64,000 nt of DNA from Streptomyces sp. MMG1121 (GCF_001280015.1 NZ_LGDV01000175.1:1-64000), one strand, 5' to 3'; positions 16,363 to 25,385 are shown, numbered from the stretch's first letter. Notes: generated by a model from the sequence alone, not told the origin. Numbers and translations: made by a program.

Positions 16363-17331
16363 TCAGCGGGCCTGCTGGAACGTCCTGCGGTAGGCCTGCG
16401 GGGACACCCCGATCGCCGCGTGCAGGTGCTGGCGCAGCGAGGCACCGGTGGCGAAGCCGACCTCGGCGGCGATCCGGTCCACCGGCAGATCGCTGGACTC
16501 CAGCAGCTGCCGGGCGCGGACGACGCGCTGCTGGATCAGCCAGCGGCCGGGGCTGAGGCCGACCTCGTCGTGGAACCGGCGGGCGAAGGTCCGCAGGCTC
16601 ATCCGGGCGTGGCCGGCGAGGTCGGTCAGGGTGAGCGGCTCGTCGAGGCGCCCCAGGGCCCACAGGCGGGTCCCGGCCGTGCTCGCCGCGCCGCTGTCGG
16701 GGACCGGCTGCTCGATGTACTGGGCCTGGCCGCCGTCCCGGAACGGCGGGACGACACAGCGGCGGGCGACGGAGTTGGCCAGCTCGCCGCCGTGGTCGGT
16801 GCGCACGATGTGCAGGCAGATGTCGACACCGGAGGCGGCGCCGGCCGAGGTGAGCATGCGGCCGTCGGCGACGAAGAGGACGTCCGGGTCGAGGTCCACC
16901 CGCGGGAAGCGGCGGCGGAACTCCTCGGCCACCTGCCAGTGCGTGGTCGCCCGGCGGCCGTCGAGCAGACCGGCCTGGGCGAGGACGAAGGCGGCCGTGC
17001 AGATCGAGACGATCCGGGCGTCCGGGCGGATGCGGGCGAGGGCCGCCGCGACCTCCTCGGGCAGCTCGGCGGGGATGTGCGCGGGCGGCATCGAGGTGAC
17101 CACCACCGTGTCCGCCGTCGCGAGGATCTCGGGGCCGTGCTCGACACCGATCGTGAAGTCGGCGTTGGTGCGCACCGGCCGGCCGTCGACCGTACAGGTG
17201 AGCACCTCGTAGTGGCCGTCGGCGGCACCGAAGATCCGGCTCGGAATGCCCAGCTCGAAGGGGTAGACGCCGTCCAGGGCCAGGACGACCACCCGCTCGG
17301 GGCGCCGGGTGCGCAACTGAAGATCGGACAT
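16363..17331 (-). CDS. GlxA-type regulator (DJ-1/PfpI domain plus AraC helix-turn-helix)
   Basis: 322 residues. The N-terminal 190 residues form a class-I-amidotransferase-like DJ-1/PfpI domain (RVVVLALDGVYPFELGIP; nucleophile-elbow region IVSICTAAFVLAQAGLLDG), and the C-terminal 110 residues hold an AraC double helix-turn-helix (LAGHARMSLRTFARRFH; GFATGASLRQHLH). Such proteins usually activate catabolic or quaternary-amine genes; the ligand here is unknown. It is divergent from the quinone oxidoreductase gene, with 71 bp between starts, so it may control that gene. Convergent with the amidohydrolase gene, 10 bp apart. Confidence 0.92.
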   Translation of the reverse strand: MSDLQLRTRRPERVVVLALDGVYPFELGIPSRIFGAADGHYEVLTCTVDGRPVRTNADFTIGVEHGPEILATADTVVVTSMPPAHIPAELPEEVAAALARIRPDARIVSICTAAFVLAQAGLLDGRRATTHWQVAEEFRRRFPRVDLDPDVLFVADGRMLTSAGAASGVDICLHIVRTDHGGELANSVARRCVVPPFRDGGQAQYIEQPVPDSGAASTAGTRLWALGRLDEPLTLTDLAGHARMSLRTFARRFHDEVGLSPGRWLIQQRVVRARQLLESSDLPVDRIAAEVGFATGASLRQHLHAAIGVSPQAYRRTFQQAR

Positions 17332-17402
17332 GGCACGATTCTATCGAAGGTTGGCCATTCTGCCATTTCCCAGCCGCGCGAACCCCGGCAGGCTCGGTGA
17401 CC

Positions 17403-18353
17403 ATGAGCACTGTGAACACGATGCGAGCCATCAGTCAGGACATCCTCGGCGGTCCCGAGGTACTGAAGGAAGTACAACTGGAGCGGCCCGTGCCGGGCCC
17501 CAACCAGGTGCTGGTCCGGGTGCGGGCCGCCGGGGTCAACCCCACCGACTGGAAGCACCGTTCCGGCGGACTGTTCCTGGGCGAGCCGCCGTTCGTCCTC
17601 GGCTGGGACGTCTCCGGCGAGGTGGCCGAGACCGGGATCGGCGTGGCCGCCTTCCGGCCCGGGGACGAGGTCTTCGGCATGTTGCCCTATCCCTACGGCG
17701 CCGGCTCCCACGCCGAGTACGTGATCGCCCCGGTCCGCGCCCTGACGCACAAGCCGGCCTCGATCGACCACGTCCAGGCGGGCGCGCTGCCGCTGGTGTC
17801 CCTCACCGCCTGGCAGGCGCTGACCGAGCACGCGGACGTCCGGCCGGGACAGCGGGTGCTGATCCACGCGGCGGCCGGCGGGGTCGGGCACGTGGCCGTA
17901 CAGATCGCCAAGGCGCGCGGCGCGTATGTGATCGGGACGGCGAGCGCGGGCAAGCACGACTTCCTGCGGGAGATCGGCGTGGACGAGCCGGTCGACTACC
18001 GGACGACCGACGTCACCGAGACGGTCCGGGACGTCGACGTGGTCCTGGACACGCTCGGCGGTGACACCTCCGTCGCGTCCCTGCGGATGCTGCGGCCGGG
18101 CGGTGTCGTGGTGTCGATCCTGCCCGGGGGCTCCCCGGAGTTCTTCGACGAGGCCGAGCGGCTCGGCGTACGGGCCGTGGCCATGCTGGTGGACGCCGAC
18201 CGGTCAGGGATGCGTGCGATCGCGGAGCTGGCGGAGTCGGGAAAGCTGAAGGCGACGATCGCCGGCACGTTCCCGCTGGCCGACGCGGCGAAGGCGCACG
18301 CGCTGGGCGAGACCGGCCGGACGACGGGGAAGCTGGTGCTGCTGGCCGACTGA
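17403..18353 (+). CDS. NADPH:quinone-oxidoreductase-like MDR enzyme (zinc-free)
   Basis: About 316 residues of the medium-chain dehydrogenase/reductase superfamily, quinone-reductase branch. The N-terminal GroES fold contains VRAAGVNPTDWKHRSG and GWDVSGEV; the Rossmann fold has HAAAGGVGHVAVQIAKA with the nucleotide-binding glycines, followed by DTLGGDTSVASLRMLRPGG. The zinc-binding cysteines of alcohol dehydrogenases are absent, as expected of this branch. Starts possible at GTG 17397, ATG 17403 or ATG 17421; 17403 is chosen for spacing. Divergent from the GlxA regulator. Confidence 0.9.
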   Translation: MSTVNTMRAISQDILGGPEVLKEVQLERPVPGPNQVLVRVRAAGVNPTDWKHRSGGLFLGEPPFVLGWDVSGEVAETGIGVAAFRPGDEVFGMLPYPYGAGSHAEYVIAPVRALTHKPASIDHVQAGALPLVSLTAWQALTEHADVRPGQRVLIHAAAGGVGHVAVQIAKARGAYVIGTASAGKHDFLREIGVDEPVDYRTTDVTETVRDVDVVLDTLGGDTSVASLRMLRPGGVVVSILPGGSPEFFDEAERLGVRAVAMLVDADRSGMRAIAELAESGKLKATIAGTFPLADAAKAHALGETGRTTGKLVLLAD

Positions 18354-18394
18354 GGATCGTCGCGAAGTCTCCGACCGACAAGCGCCAAACTCGA

Positions 18395-18406
18395 TGACAT
18401 ATGTCA
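18395..18406. promoter_or_regulatory. 12-bp palindrome upstream of the STAS gene
   Basis: TGACATATGTCA, perfectly symmetrical, in the 140-bp gap before the STAS-domain gene, in a locally A+T-rich stretch. A GGGTAG sequence 30 bp further on resembles the -10 element of SigB-type stress promoters, but I could not pair it with a clear -35 element. Confidence 0.35.
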
Positions 18407-18493
18407 ATCGAACATGCTCAAATTCCTTCTATCGAGGGTAGCTTGACGGTCGGGGACTGACCCGGCGGCCGGGCCCGGGTGGGAGGTGAAGCG

Positions 18494-18877
18494 GTGGTGC
18501 CGGACGAGCGTGCACCGTTCCACCGTCACCTGCGCGTGTACGAGCACCGGGCGCACACGGTGCTGGAGCTGCGGGGCGAGATCGATCTCGCCTCGGCGAC
18601 CGAGATCGGACCGCTGCTGGACCGGTTCACCGGCCGTCCCGGCGTCCGGGTCGTGATCGACCTGCGGCCGGTGGAGTTCTTCGACTGCTCGGGGCTACGG
18701 CTGCTGCACCGGGCCCGCACCCGGGTGCTGGGCGGCGGCGGGCAGCTGCACCTGGTGTGCGCACATCCGCTGACCCTGCGGGTCCTCAGGGTCACCGGGC
18801 TGTCCCGGCTGCTGCCCGCGCACCCGAGTCTGGACGCGGCCCTGGCCCGGCCCGAGGCCGCGTCCGGCTCGCTGTGA
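18494..18877 (+). CDS. STAS-domain anti-sigma-factor antagonist
   Basis: 127 residues from GTG 18494 (or 18497) with GGGAGGTG upstream. A single STAS domain: VLELRGEIDLASATEIGPLL, then VVIDLRPVEFFDCSGLRLL with the phosphorylatable serine in DCSG, and HLVCAHPLTLRVLRVTGLSRL. Such proteins bind serine-kinase anti-sigma factors in their unphosphorylated form and free a SigB-like sigma factor. No kinase, phosphatase or sigma gene is adjacent, so its partner is elsewhere on the chromosome. Confidence 0.9.
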   Translation: MVPDERAPFHRHLRVYEHRAHTVLELRGEIDLASATEIGPLLDRFTGRPGVRVVIDLRPVEFFDCSGLRLLHRARTRVLGGGGQLHLVCAHPLTLRVLRVTGLSRLLPAHPSLDAALARPEAASGSL

Positions 18878-18986
18878 TCAACAGCCCGCACCCGGTGGCC
18901 ACTTGACGATCCGGCTCCGCCGCTGCCGGCCCTCCAGGTCGGGTGGGTGCCGCCGGGTGCCGCGCACTCCTTCCCTTCCAGGCACC

Positions 18987-19925
18987 CTACGCGTGCTCGA
19001 ACAGGGCGCTCACCGACTCACCGTTGTGAATGCGCCGCACCGCCTCGGCCAGAGCGGGGGCGATGGACAACACCCTGAGTTTGTCGGTGTGTTCGGCCAC
19101 CGGCACGGTGTTGGTGCAGACGATCTCCAGGACGTCCGGCTGTTCGCTCAGCCGCTTGAGGGCGCCGGCCGCGAACACCCCGTGCGTGCACGCCACCCGG
19201 ACCGAGCGCGGCTCCGACTCCCTGAGCCGGTGGAGGAGTTCGAGCACGGTGCTGCCCTTGGCGATCTCGTCGTCCAGCACGATGACGTCCCGGTCGGTGA
19301 CGTCGCCGATGACGGAGCTGATGCTCACCCGGTCGTCCGCGTAGCGCTGTTTGGCGCCGGCCGCCACCTGCGCCCCGATCAGCCGGGCGAAGGCGGCGGC
19401 CTGCTTGGCGTTGCCGAGGTCCGGCGAGACGACCGTGGTGTGGCTCAGGTCGTACCGCCTGAAGTGCGCGGCCAGTTCGCGCAGCGCGTGCAGATGGTCC
19501 ACCGGCACCGAGAAGAAGCCGTGCACCTGTGGGGAGTGCAGGGTCATGGCGAGGACCCGGCCGGCGCCGGCCGCCACCAGCAGGTCGGCGACCAGGCGCC
19601 CACCCAGCGAGATGCGCGGCGCGTCCTTCTTGTCGGAGCGGGCGTAGGAGTAGTGCGGCATGACGACCGTGATCCGGGCCGCCGAGGCGCCCCGGGCGGC
19701 GTCGATCATCAGCAACAGCTCCACCAGGTGCTCCTGCACCGGCCGCACCAGCGGCTGGATCAGGAAGACGTCCCGTTCCCGGCAGTTGGCCTGGAGCTGC
19801 ACCTCCAGGCAGTCGTTGGCGAACCGGCTGACCCGGGCCGGGCTGAGCGGCACCCCGAGATGGGCGCACACCTCCCGGGCCAGCTCGGGATGGGCACTGC
19901 CGCTGAAGACGGCGATGTCTCGCAC
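18987..19925 (-). CDS. prs: Ribose-phosphate diphosphokinase (PRPP synthetase) paralogue
   Basis: 312 residues, the usual length. Two phosphoribosyltransferase-like domains: the catalytic-loop region PHYSYARSDKKDAPRISLGG (canonical enzymes have YARQDRK), the HSPQVHGFF segment where canonical enzymes have DLHTAQIQGFF, and the PRPP loop IVLDDEIAKGST where housekeeping enzymes have VDDMIDTGGT. These changes mark it as a divergent second copy, not the housekeeping gene. Product would be PRPP from ribose-5-phosphate and ATP. It follows the GT39-like gene by 42 bp in the same direction, so the two are likely cotranscribed. Confidence 0.87.
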   Translation of the reverse strand: MRDIAVFSGSAHPELAREVCAHLGVPLSPARVSRFANDCLEVQLQANCRERDVFLIQPLVRPVQEHLVELLLMIDAARGASAARITVVMPHYSYARSDKKDAPRISLGGRLVADLLVAAGAGRVLAMTLHSPQVHGFFSVPVDHLHALRELAAHFRRYDLSHTTVVSPDLGNAKQAAAFARLIGAQVAAGAKQRYADDRVSISSVIGDVTDRDVIVLDDEIAKGSTVLELLHRLRESEPRSVRVACTHGVFAAGALKRLSEQPDVLEIVCTNTVPVAEHTDKLRVLSIAPALAEAVRRIHNGESVSALFEHA

Positions 19926-19967
19926 GATCCGCTCCTCGCATGATCGGCACGGGCTGCCGGACTCATG

Positions 19968-22379
19968 CTACTGGCCCGGTCCGCACCGGTAGAGCGTCTG
20001 TGCGGGCGCCGTGTCCCCGGAGCGCCCCGGCAGGGACGCGACCGTGGCGGCGGTGTCCGTGCCGCCGTAGGCCGAGGCCGGGACCTTGGTGCAGGTGGCC
20101 TGCACCCAGCCGGTGACCTGCGCGGTGGCCGTCGTCGCCGAGGTCGTCTGCCCGGTGACCGCCTTGCCGCCGCCTGCGGCCCTGCTCCCGCTGTGGCCCG
20201 CCGCCCCGGTGGCAACGGGCTGGGCGCCGAAGCCGCGACCGCCGCCCAGCAGCACGTACCGCACCTTGCCGGTGGCGACCAGCCGCTGGAACTGGGCCTC
20301 GGTCGGGAACGGCACCCGGCCGCTGAAGCCGCCGAGCGCCATGACGTGGGCGCCGGTCGCCAGGATGTACGGCGCCGCCGTGCTCCAGCCGCTGGTGACG
20401 AACACGTATGCGGCGGAGCCCTGGTGCGCGCGGGTGTAGTCGAGCAGCCGGCGCTGGGCCGCGGTCAGCGCGCCGCCCGTGGCGGAGCCGCCGAATCCAC
20501 CGCCGCCGGCGGACCCGCCCCGGCTCATGCCGCGGGTGCCGCTGCGGCTCGCCCGCCCGAACGTCCCGCCGCCGGCCCACGCCGTCTGCCCGAACCGTCC
20601 GGACCCGGTGTGCGCCGTCCCGAGGCCACGGCTCGGACCGGACGGGCCGACCGTGCCCATGACGTTGGTGCGGTAGGAGGGAGTGAAGACCTGCACCGCC
20701 CACGCGCTCGGCGCGATGAGCAGGGCCGCCAGGGAGGCGGCGAGTCCGGCGAGCGCGAGCCGGCCGGCGGCGCGCGGCCGTCCCGGCCGGGCGAGGAAGA
20801 GCAGCACCAGGCCGGCGAGGCCGAGCACGGCCACGGCGGGCGGCAGCCACGGCACGAACGACGGGAACTGGCCGGCGAGGTACGCGGCCCAGGCCGCCGT
20901 CGCCGCCACCGCGCCCGGCAGGACCCAGGCGCGGGGCCCGCCGGCCCGGTAGGCGCGCCACAGCAGCACGGTCCCGGCGCCGGTGAGCGCGGCGAGCGGC
21001 ACCGCGATCACGCCCATGTAGTACGTGTGCCCGGCGACGCTGCCGGCGCTGAAGACCAGGAAGTACAGGGCGAGCCAGGTGCTCCACAGGATGTACCCGG
21101 CGCGCTGCCGGTCGGTGCGCGGCCGTCCCCGGCACCACAGCAGTCCGCACACCGCGACGATGGCGGCGATCGGGTAGAACCAGCCGGTCTGGGAGGCCAG
21201 CGACGTACCGAACATCTTCGACCAGCCGTTCTGGTCACCGCCGAACCCGCCGGCGGCCTGGTACCGGGCGCCCGCCCGGGCCGCCGTGGCCCCGGCGGCC
21301 GTCGCGCCCCGCGGCTCCCGGGCCGCCCCGGCGCCGTGCGCACTGCGCGCACCGCCCGCGCCGACCGCACCGGCACCGCCGAACGCACCCGCACCCCGGG
21401 ATCCCGCGCCCCCGGCGCCCATGCCCTCCGCCCGGCCGGCTGTACGACCGGATGCCGGTGCCGCGCCGCCGTGGCCGCCTCCGCCGCCCTGGGTCGCGCT
21501 GACGCTGCCCGTGGAGGCCGCGCTGATGCCGAGCGAGGAGAAGCGGGTCAGGAAGTTGTAGCCGACCACCATGCTGAACGCCGAGTTGTTGGTGGTGCCA
21601 TCCACATAGGGCCGGTCCTTGGCCGGGGTGAGGGTCACGGCGAGCATCCACGACGCCGACACGGCGGTCATCACCACGGCGGAGACGCCGATGTGGGCCA
21701 GCCGCCGGCGCAGCGTGAGCGGTGCCGAGATCAGGTAGACCAGCGCGAGCGCGGGCAGGATCACCCACGCCTCCAGCATCTTGGCCTGGAAGCCGATGCC
21801 GACCCACACGCCGGCCATGACCAGCGGTCGCAGCCGGCCGGCGTGGGCGGCGCGCTGGGTCGCCTCGGCGGCCAGCAGCACGCAGAGCGTGAACGCGGGG
21901 TCCTCGACCGAGGTGCGGAACAGCCCGACCGCGACGGGGGTCGCGAGGAACGCCGTGCCGGCGATCAGGCCCGCGTGCACCCCGGCCCAGCGGCGCACCA
22001 GTCGGTACAGCACCAGCAGGCTCGCCACGCCTTCCAGGACCTGGGGCAGGGTCAGCGACCACGGATGGAATCCGAAGAGCCGCGCGGACAGCGCCTGCGG
22101 CCACAGGAATCCCGGCAATTTGTCGAGAGTGATGGAATTTCCGGGATCGAAAGAGCCGTAGAAGAAAGCCTTCCAGCTCGTGGTCATGCTGCGGGCCGCA
22201 CTCGCGTAGAACGTGTGGTATTCGCTGCGGTCGATGCCCCAGGTGAAGAGCGCGGCGGCCAGCACCACGAGGACCAGCAGCGCAGGGCGGGCGTACGCAG
22301 GCTCGCCCTGGGGTGATCGCCATGGCGGGCGACGATCGGCACCGGTGGGGGCGGTTGCGTCGAGGACGTTCGTAGCCAT
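19968..22379 (-). CDS. GT39/ArnT-like polytopic membrane glycosyltransferase with Gly-rich insertions
   Basis: About 803 residues from ATG 22379; the frame also opens at ATG 22475, but that 32-residue extension is basic and unlike the family. The N-terminal region has the actinobacterial GT-C pattern: first membrane helix, then EYHTFYASAARSMTTSW, FDPGNSITLDKLPGFLWPQ and 10-12 hydrophobic spans. A loop at about 21240-21510 (roughly 90 residues) and others at about 20480-20650 and 20150-20250 are Gly/Ala/Ser-rich. The C-terminal soluble domain (YVFVTSGWSTAAPYILATG) is the sugar-binding part of this family. It would use a polyprenyl-phosphate sugar on the outer face. It probably shares a transcript with prs. 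Confidence 0.85.
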   Translation of the reverse strand: MATNVLDATAPTGADRRPPWRSPQGEPAYARPALLVLVVLAAALFTWGIDRSEYHTFYASAARSMTTSWKAFFYGSFDPGNSITLDKLPGFLWPQALSARLFGFHPWSLTLPQVLEGVASLLVLYRLVRRWAGVHAGLIAGTAFLATPVAVGLFRTSVEDPAFTLCVLLAAEATQRAAHAGRLRPLVMAGVWVGIGFQAKMLEAWVILPALALVYLISAPLTLRRRLAHIGVSAVVMTAVSASWMLAVTLTPAKDRPYVDGTTNNSAFSMVVGYNFLTRFSSLGISAASTGSVSATQGGGGGHGGAAPASGRTAGRAEGMGAGGAGSRGAGAFGGAGAVGAGGARSAHGAGAAREPRGATAAGATAARAGARYQAAGGFGGDQNGWSKMFGTSLASQTGWFYPIAAIVAVCGLLWCRGRPRTDRQRAGYILWSTWLALYFLVFSAGSVAGHTYYMGVIAVPLAALTGAGTVLLWRAYRAGGPRAWVLPGAVAATAAWAAYLAGQFPSFVPWLPPAVAVLGLAGLVLLFLARPGRPRAAGRLALAGLAASLAALLIAPSAWAVQVFTPSYRTNVMGTVGPSGPSRGLGTAHTGSGRFGQTAWAGGGTFGRASRSGTRGMSRGGSAGGGGFGGSATGGALTAAQRRLLDYTRAHQGSAAYVFVTSGWSTAAPYILATGAHVMALGGFSGRVPFPTEAQFQRLVATGKVRYVLLGGGRGFGAQPVATGAAGHSGSRAAGGGKAVTGQTTSATTATAQVTGWVQATCTKVPASAYGGTDTAATVASLPGRSGDTAPAQTLYRCGPGQ

Positions 22380-22637
22380 GCGCAGCAGTCTTCGGCACGC
22401 GACACGCCCACAACGCCGGTAGAGCCCCCTTTCAAGGAAACTCTCACCGCTCCCAGGGTAATTCTTTAACCGCATAACATCGCAATTACGCCGGTCAAGT
22501 GAATCCCTTACCCGTTGCGTGACCGATGCATAGCTGACGGGTCGTCAGAAACAGGTCCGTACCGGGGTGTTGACGCCTCCTTATCTCACGCCTTGAATCA
22601 AGAGGCGTCGCACACCCCCCACGTCGAACGGAGAGTC

Positions 22638-23873
22638 ATGGCCTCCCCACGCCTGCTCCGCAGATGCCTCCTCGCCGCCCTGTCCGCCGCCCTGGTGGGC
22701 TCCGCCGCCGTCGGTCCGGCGCACGCCCGGGACGCCGCTCCGGCGGCAGCGGCCGTCACCACCTTCTCGGACACCTTCGACGGGCCCGCGGGCTCCCCGG
22801 TCGACCCCTCGAAGTGGACGACGGAGACCGGCGACAACGTCAACAACCACGAGCGGGAGTACTACACGTCGGGGACGGACAACGCGGCCCTGGACGGCCA
22901 GGGCCATCTGGTGATCACGGCCCGGAAGGAGAACCCGGCCGGATACCAGTGCTGGTACGGCACCTGCCAGTACACCTCGGCCCGGCTGAACACGGCCGGG
23001 AAGTTCAACGCCCAGTACGGGCACGTCGAGGCGCGGATGAAGATCCCGCGCGGACAGGGCATGTGGCCGGCCTTCTGGATGCTCGGCACCCCGGTCAACT
23101 GGCCGGACTCGGGCGAGATCGACGTGATGGAGAACGTCGGGTTCGAGCCCTCGACCGTGCACGGCACCATCCACGGCCCCGGCTACTCCGGCTCCGGCGG
23201 CATAGGCGCGGCCTACACCCTGGCGAACGGGCAGGCCTTCGCGGACTCCTTCCACACCTTCGCCGTGGACTGGGCGCCCGGCTCGATCACCTGGTCGGTG
23301 GACGGGACCGTCTACGAGCGCCGGACGCCCGCCGATCTGGGCGGGAAGACCTGGGTGTTCGACAACAAGCCGTTCTTCCTGATCCTGAACCTGGCGGTCG
23401 GCGGCTACTGGCCCGGCGACCCGGACGGCTCCACCCAGTTCCCGCAGCAGCTGGTGGTGGACTCGGTGTCGGTGACGACGAGCGACAGCGCGGCCGGGCT
23501 CCCGATCCGGGGCCTGGCCGGCAAGTGCGCGGACGTCGCGGGCGCGAACCCGGCGAACGGCACCCCGGTCCAGCTCTACGCCTGCAACGGCACGGCCGCG
23601 CAGCAGTGGACGGTCGGCTCGGACGGCACGATCCGGGCGCTCGGCAAGTGCCTGGACGTCACGGGCAACGGCACGGCGGACGGCTCGACCGTCCAGCTGT
23701 GGGACTGCACCGGCGGCCCGAACCAGAAGTGGACCGTCACCGGGGCGCACGACATCGTCAACCCGCAGGCGGACAAGTGCCTCGACGTCACCGGGAACGA
23801 CGCGGCCGACGGCACGCGCCTGCAGATCTGGACGTGCTCGGGCGGGGCGAACCAGAAGTGGACGGTCGGCTGA
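22638..23873 (+). CDS. Secreted GH16 endo-beta-1,3-glucanase with C-terminal CBM13 (ricin) domain
   Basis: 411 residues from ATG 22638 (CGGAGAG upstream). A signal peptide of about 31 residues ends near GPAHA. The catalytic GH16 jelly roll (about 40-280) has the motif GEIDVMENVG at about residue 157-166, with nucleophile and acid/base glutamates in place; MWPAFWMLG and HTFAVDW are further family marks. A beta-trefoil CBM13 follows (about 285-411) with QQW, QKW, QKW repeats and paired cysteines. It is exported to degrade laminarin-type glucans of fungi or algae. Divergent from the GT39-like gene across 258 bp with an A+T-rich middle. Confidence 0.95.
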   Translation: MASPRLLRRCLLAALSAALVGSAAVGPAHARDAAPAAAAVTTFSDTFDGPAGSPVDPSKWTTETGDNVNNHEREYYTSGTDNAALDGQGHLVITARKENPAGYQCWYGTCQYTSARLNTAGKFNAQYGHVEARMKIPRGQGMWPAFWMLGTPVNWPDSGEIDVMENVGFEPSTVHGTIHGPGYSGSGGIGAAYTLANGQAFADSFHTFAVDWAPGSITWSVDGTVYERRTPADLGGKTWVFDNKPFFLILNLAVGGYWPGDPDGSTQFPQQLVVDSVSVTTSDSAAGLPIRGLAGKCADVAGANPANGTPVQLYACNGTAAQQWTVGSDGTIRALGKCLDVTGNGTADGSTVQLWDCTGGPNQKWTVTGAHDIVNPQADKCLDVTGNDAADGTRLQIWTCSGGANQKWTVG

Positions 23874-23889
23874 GCCGCGCCGGGCTCAG
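23870..23889. terminator. Shared hairpin overlapping two convergent stop codons
   Basis: CTGAGCC - 6 bases - GGCTCAG, perfect 7-bp arms, covering the stop codons of the GH16 gene and of the small leftward gene at 23886. Confidence 0.55.
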
Positions 23890-24131
23890 CGCGGCGTCCA
23901 GGTGTACTTGTCCCCGCCGACCCAGCGGACCATGTCGGGGTCGTCCAGGTCGTGGATGACGATGCCGTACGAGGCGGCGATCTCCAGTACGTCGGTGACG
24001 GCCCTGACCTCACCGATCACCTGTCCGTCGATCTCCATGATCCGGAAGGGCGGGTGCCCGGGCCTGCCCGGGCACACCCCGAGCACCAGGACCCGCGGAT
24101 GGGAGATGTAGGGAGCCGATTGTTCGGTCAT
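23886..24131 (-). CDS. Conserved small hypothetical protein
   Basis: 81 residues from ATG 24131. Balanced composition with alternating hydrophobic strands (RVLVLGVCPG; FRIMEIDGQVIGEV; VLEIAASYGIVIHDLDDPDMV) and a C-terminal WVGGDKYTWTPR, all unlike a shadow frame. I recognise it as the kind of small conserved Streptomyces protein without known function. It is divergent from the PHP phosphoesterase gene (66 bp between starts), so the two may share a promoter region. Confidence 0.72.
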   Translation of the reverse strand: MTEQSAPYISHPRVLVLGVCPGRPGHPPFRIMEIDGQVIGEVRAVTDVLEIAASYGIVIHDLDDPDMVRWVGGDKYTWTPR

Positions 24132-24196
24132 GCAATAGAGCCTAGGACCGTGCCGTTCCCCGCGCCCCTCGCGCTCCCCTGGTCCAACCTGGGTAC

Positions 24197-25264
24197 ATGG
24201 ATCCCGTCGCCGCCCTCGACCGGATCGCCTTCCTGCTGGAGCGGTCGCTCGCGCCCGCCTACCGGGTGCGAGCCTTCCGTACCGCCGCCCGGACGCTGGC
24301 CGCGCTGCCCCGGGGCGAGGTCGCCGAGCGGGCGGCGGCGGGGACGCTGCAGGCGGTGAAGGGGGTCGGGCCGAAGACCGCGCAGGTGGTGCGGGAGGCG
24401 CTGGCCGGTGAGGTGCCCGGTTATCTGCGCGGGCTGGAGGAGGAGAGCGGGATCGCGCTCGACCCGGACGCCGGGGCCGGGCTGCGGGCGCTGATCCGGG
24501 GGGACTGCCACACCCACTCGGACTGGTCCGACGGAGGCAGTCCGATCGAGGAGATGGGACGGGCCGCGGCCGCGCTCGGGCACCAGTGGACCGCCCTGAC
24601 CGACCACTCCCCTCGGCTGACCGTGGCCCGCGGTCTGTCGCCGGAGCGGCTGCGCGAGCAGCTGGCGGCGGTGGCCGGGCTGAACGAGCGCTGGGCCCCG
24701 TTCCGGCTGCTCACCGGCATCGAGTGCGACATCCTGGAGGACGGCTCGCTGGACCAGGAGCCGGAACTGCTGGAGCGGCTGGACGTGGTCGTGGTGTCCG
24801 TGCACTCCAAGCTGCGCATGGACGCCCGCTCGATGACCCGGCGGATGGTGGCCGCCGTCCGCGATCCGCACGCCGACGTCCTCGGGCACTGCACGGGCCG
24901 GTTGGTGACGGGACGCGGGCGGCCGGAGTCGGAGTTCGACGCGGACGCGGTGTTCGCCGCCTGCGCCGAGTCCGGTACGGCCGTGGAGATCAACAGCCGT
25001 CCCGAGCGGCTGGACCCGCCCCGGCGGCTGCTGCGCAAGGCGGTGGCCGCGCAGGTGCTGTTCTCGGTCGACACCGACGCGCACGCACCGGGCCAGCTGG
25101 ACTGGCAGATCCTCGGCTGCGCCCGGGCCGAGGAGTGCGGCGTGCCCGCCGAGCGGGTGGTGACGACCTGGTCCGCCGACGAGCTGCTGGCCTGGACCCA
25201 TGAGGGCCGCGTGCCGGCGCGGGTGCCGGGTTACCGACCCGTCCAGCGGGGAACCGGCGGGTGA
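24197..25264 (+). CDS. PHP-domain phosphoesterase with N-terminal helix-hairpin-helix (PolX C-terminal-like)
   Basis: 355 residues. The N-terminal 100 residues match the helical/HhH region of PolX-type proteins (YRVRAFRTAARTLAALP; VKGVGPKTAQVV). The PHP domain follows with metal motifs DCHTHSDWSDG, LTDHS, LTGIECDI, VVSVHSK, GHCTGR and SVDTDAH. The nucleotidyltransferase half of PolX is missing, so this is a stand-alone phosphoesterase, possibly acting on nucleic-acid ends or sugar phosphates. ATG at 24197. Ends before a strong bidirectional hairpin. Confidence 0.9.
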   Translation: MDPVAALDRIAFLLERSLAPAYRVRAFRTAARTLAALPRGEVAERAAAGTLQAVKGVGPKTAQVVREALAGEVPGYLRGLEEESGIALDPDAGAGLRALIRGDCHTHSDWSDGGSPIEEMGRAAAALGHQWTALTDHSPRLTVARGLSPERLREQLAAVAGLNERWAPFRLLTGIECDILEDGSLDQEPELLERLDVVVVSVHSKLRMDARSMTRRMVAAVRDPHADVLGHCTGRLVTGRGRPESEFDADAVFAACAESGTAVEINSRPERLDPPRRLLRKAVAAQVLFSVDTDAHAPGQLDWQILGCARAEECGVPAERVVTTWSADELLAWTHEGRVPARVPGYRPVQRGTGG

Positions 25265-25353
25265 CACAGGTCACGTACAGTGACGGAACACCACCGAGTA
25301 GTTGCCCGTTGAACCAATCGTGGATGCGGCCGCGGGCCCCCACCCTCTGACCG

Positions 25354-25385
25354 CCCCGGTCGTGATTCCCCCGTCACGGCCGGGG
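25354..25385. terminator. Bidirectional hairpin terminator
   Basis: 12-base arms beginning CCCCGG and ending CCGGGG, one G-T wobble pair, 8-base loop, followed by CTTTC. It sits between the convergent PHP and alpha/beta-hydrolase genes. Confidence 0.7.

Noticed and set aside
13146..16445. 1099-codon leftward open frame
   Set aside because: It runs antisense through both the permease and amidohydrolase genes and has the Arg/Gln/Gly/His composition of a high-GC shadow frame.
18354..18493. SigB-type promoter for the STAS gene
   Set aside because: A GGGTAG sequence is present, but I could not find a -35 element at the right distance, so it is mentioned only as a possibility.
19965..22316. 783-codon rightward open frame
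   Set aside because: It is antisense to the GT39-like glycosyltransferase, has Arg/Gly/His/Gln-rich composition and no ribosome site or recognisable domain.
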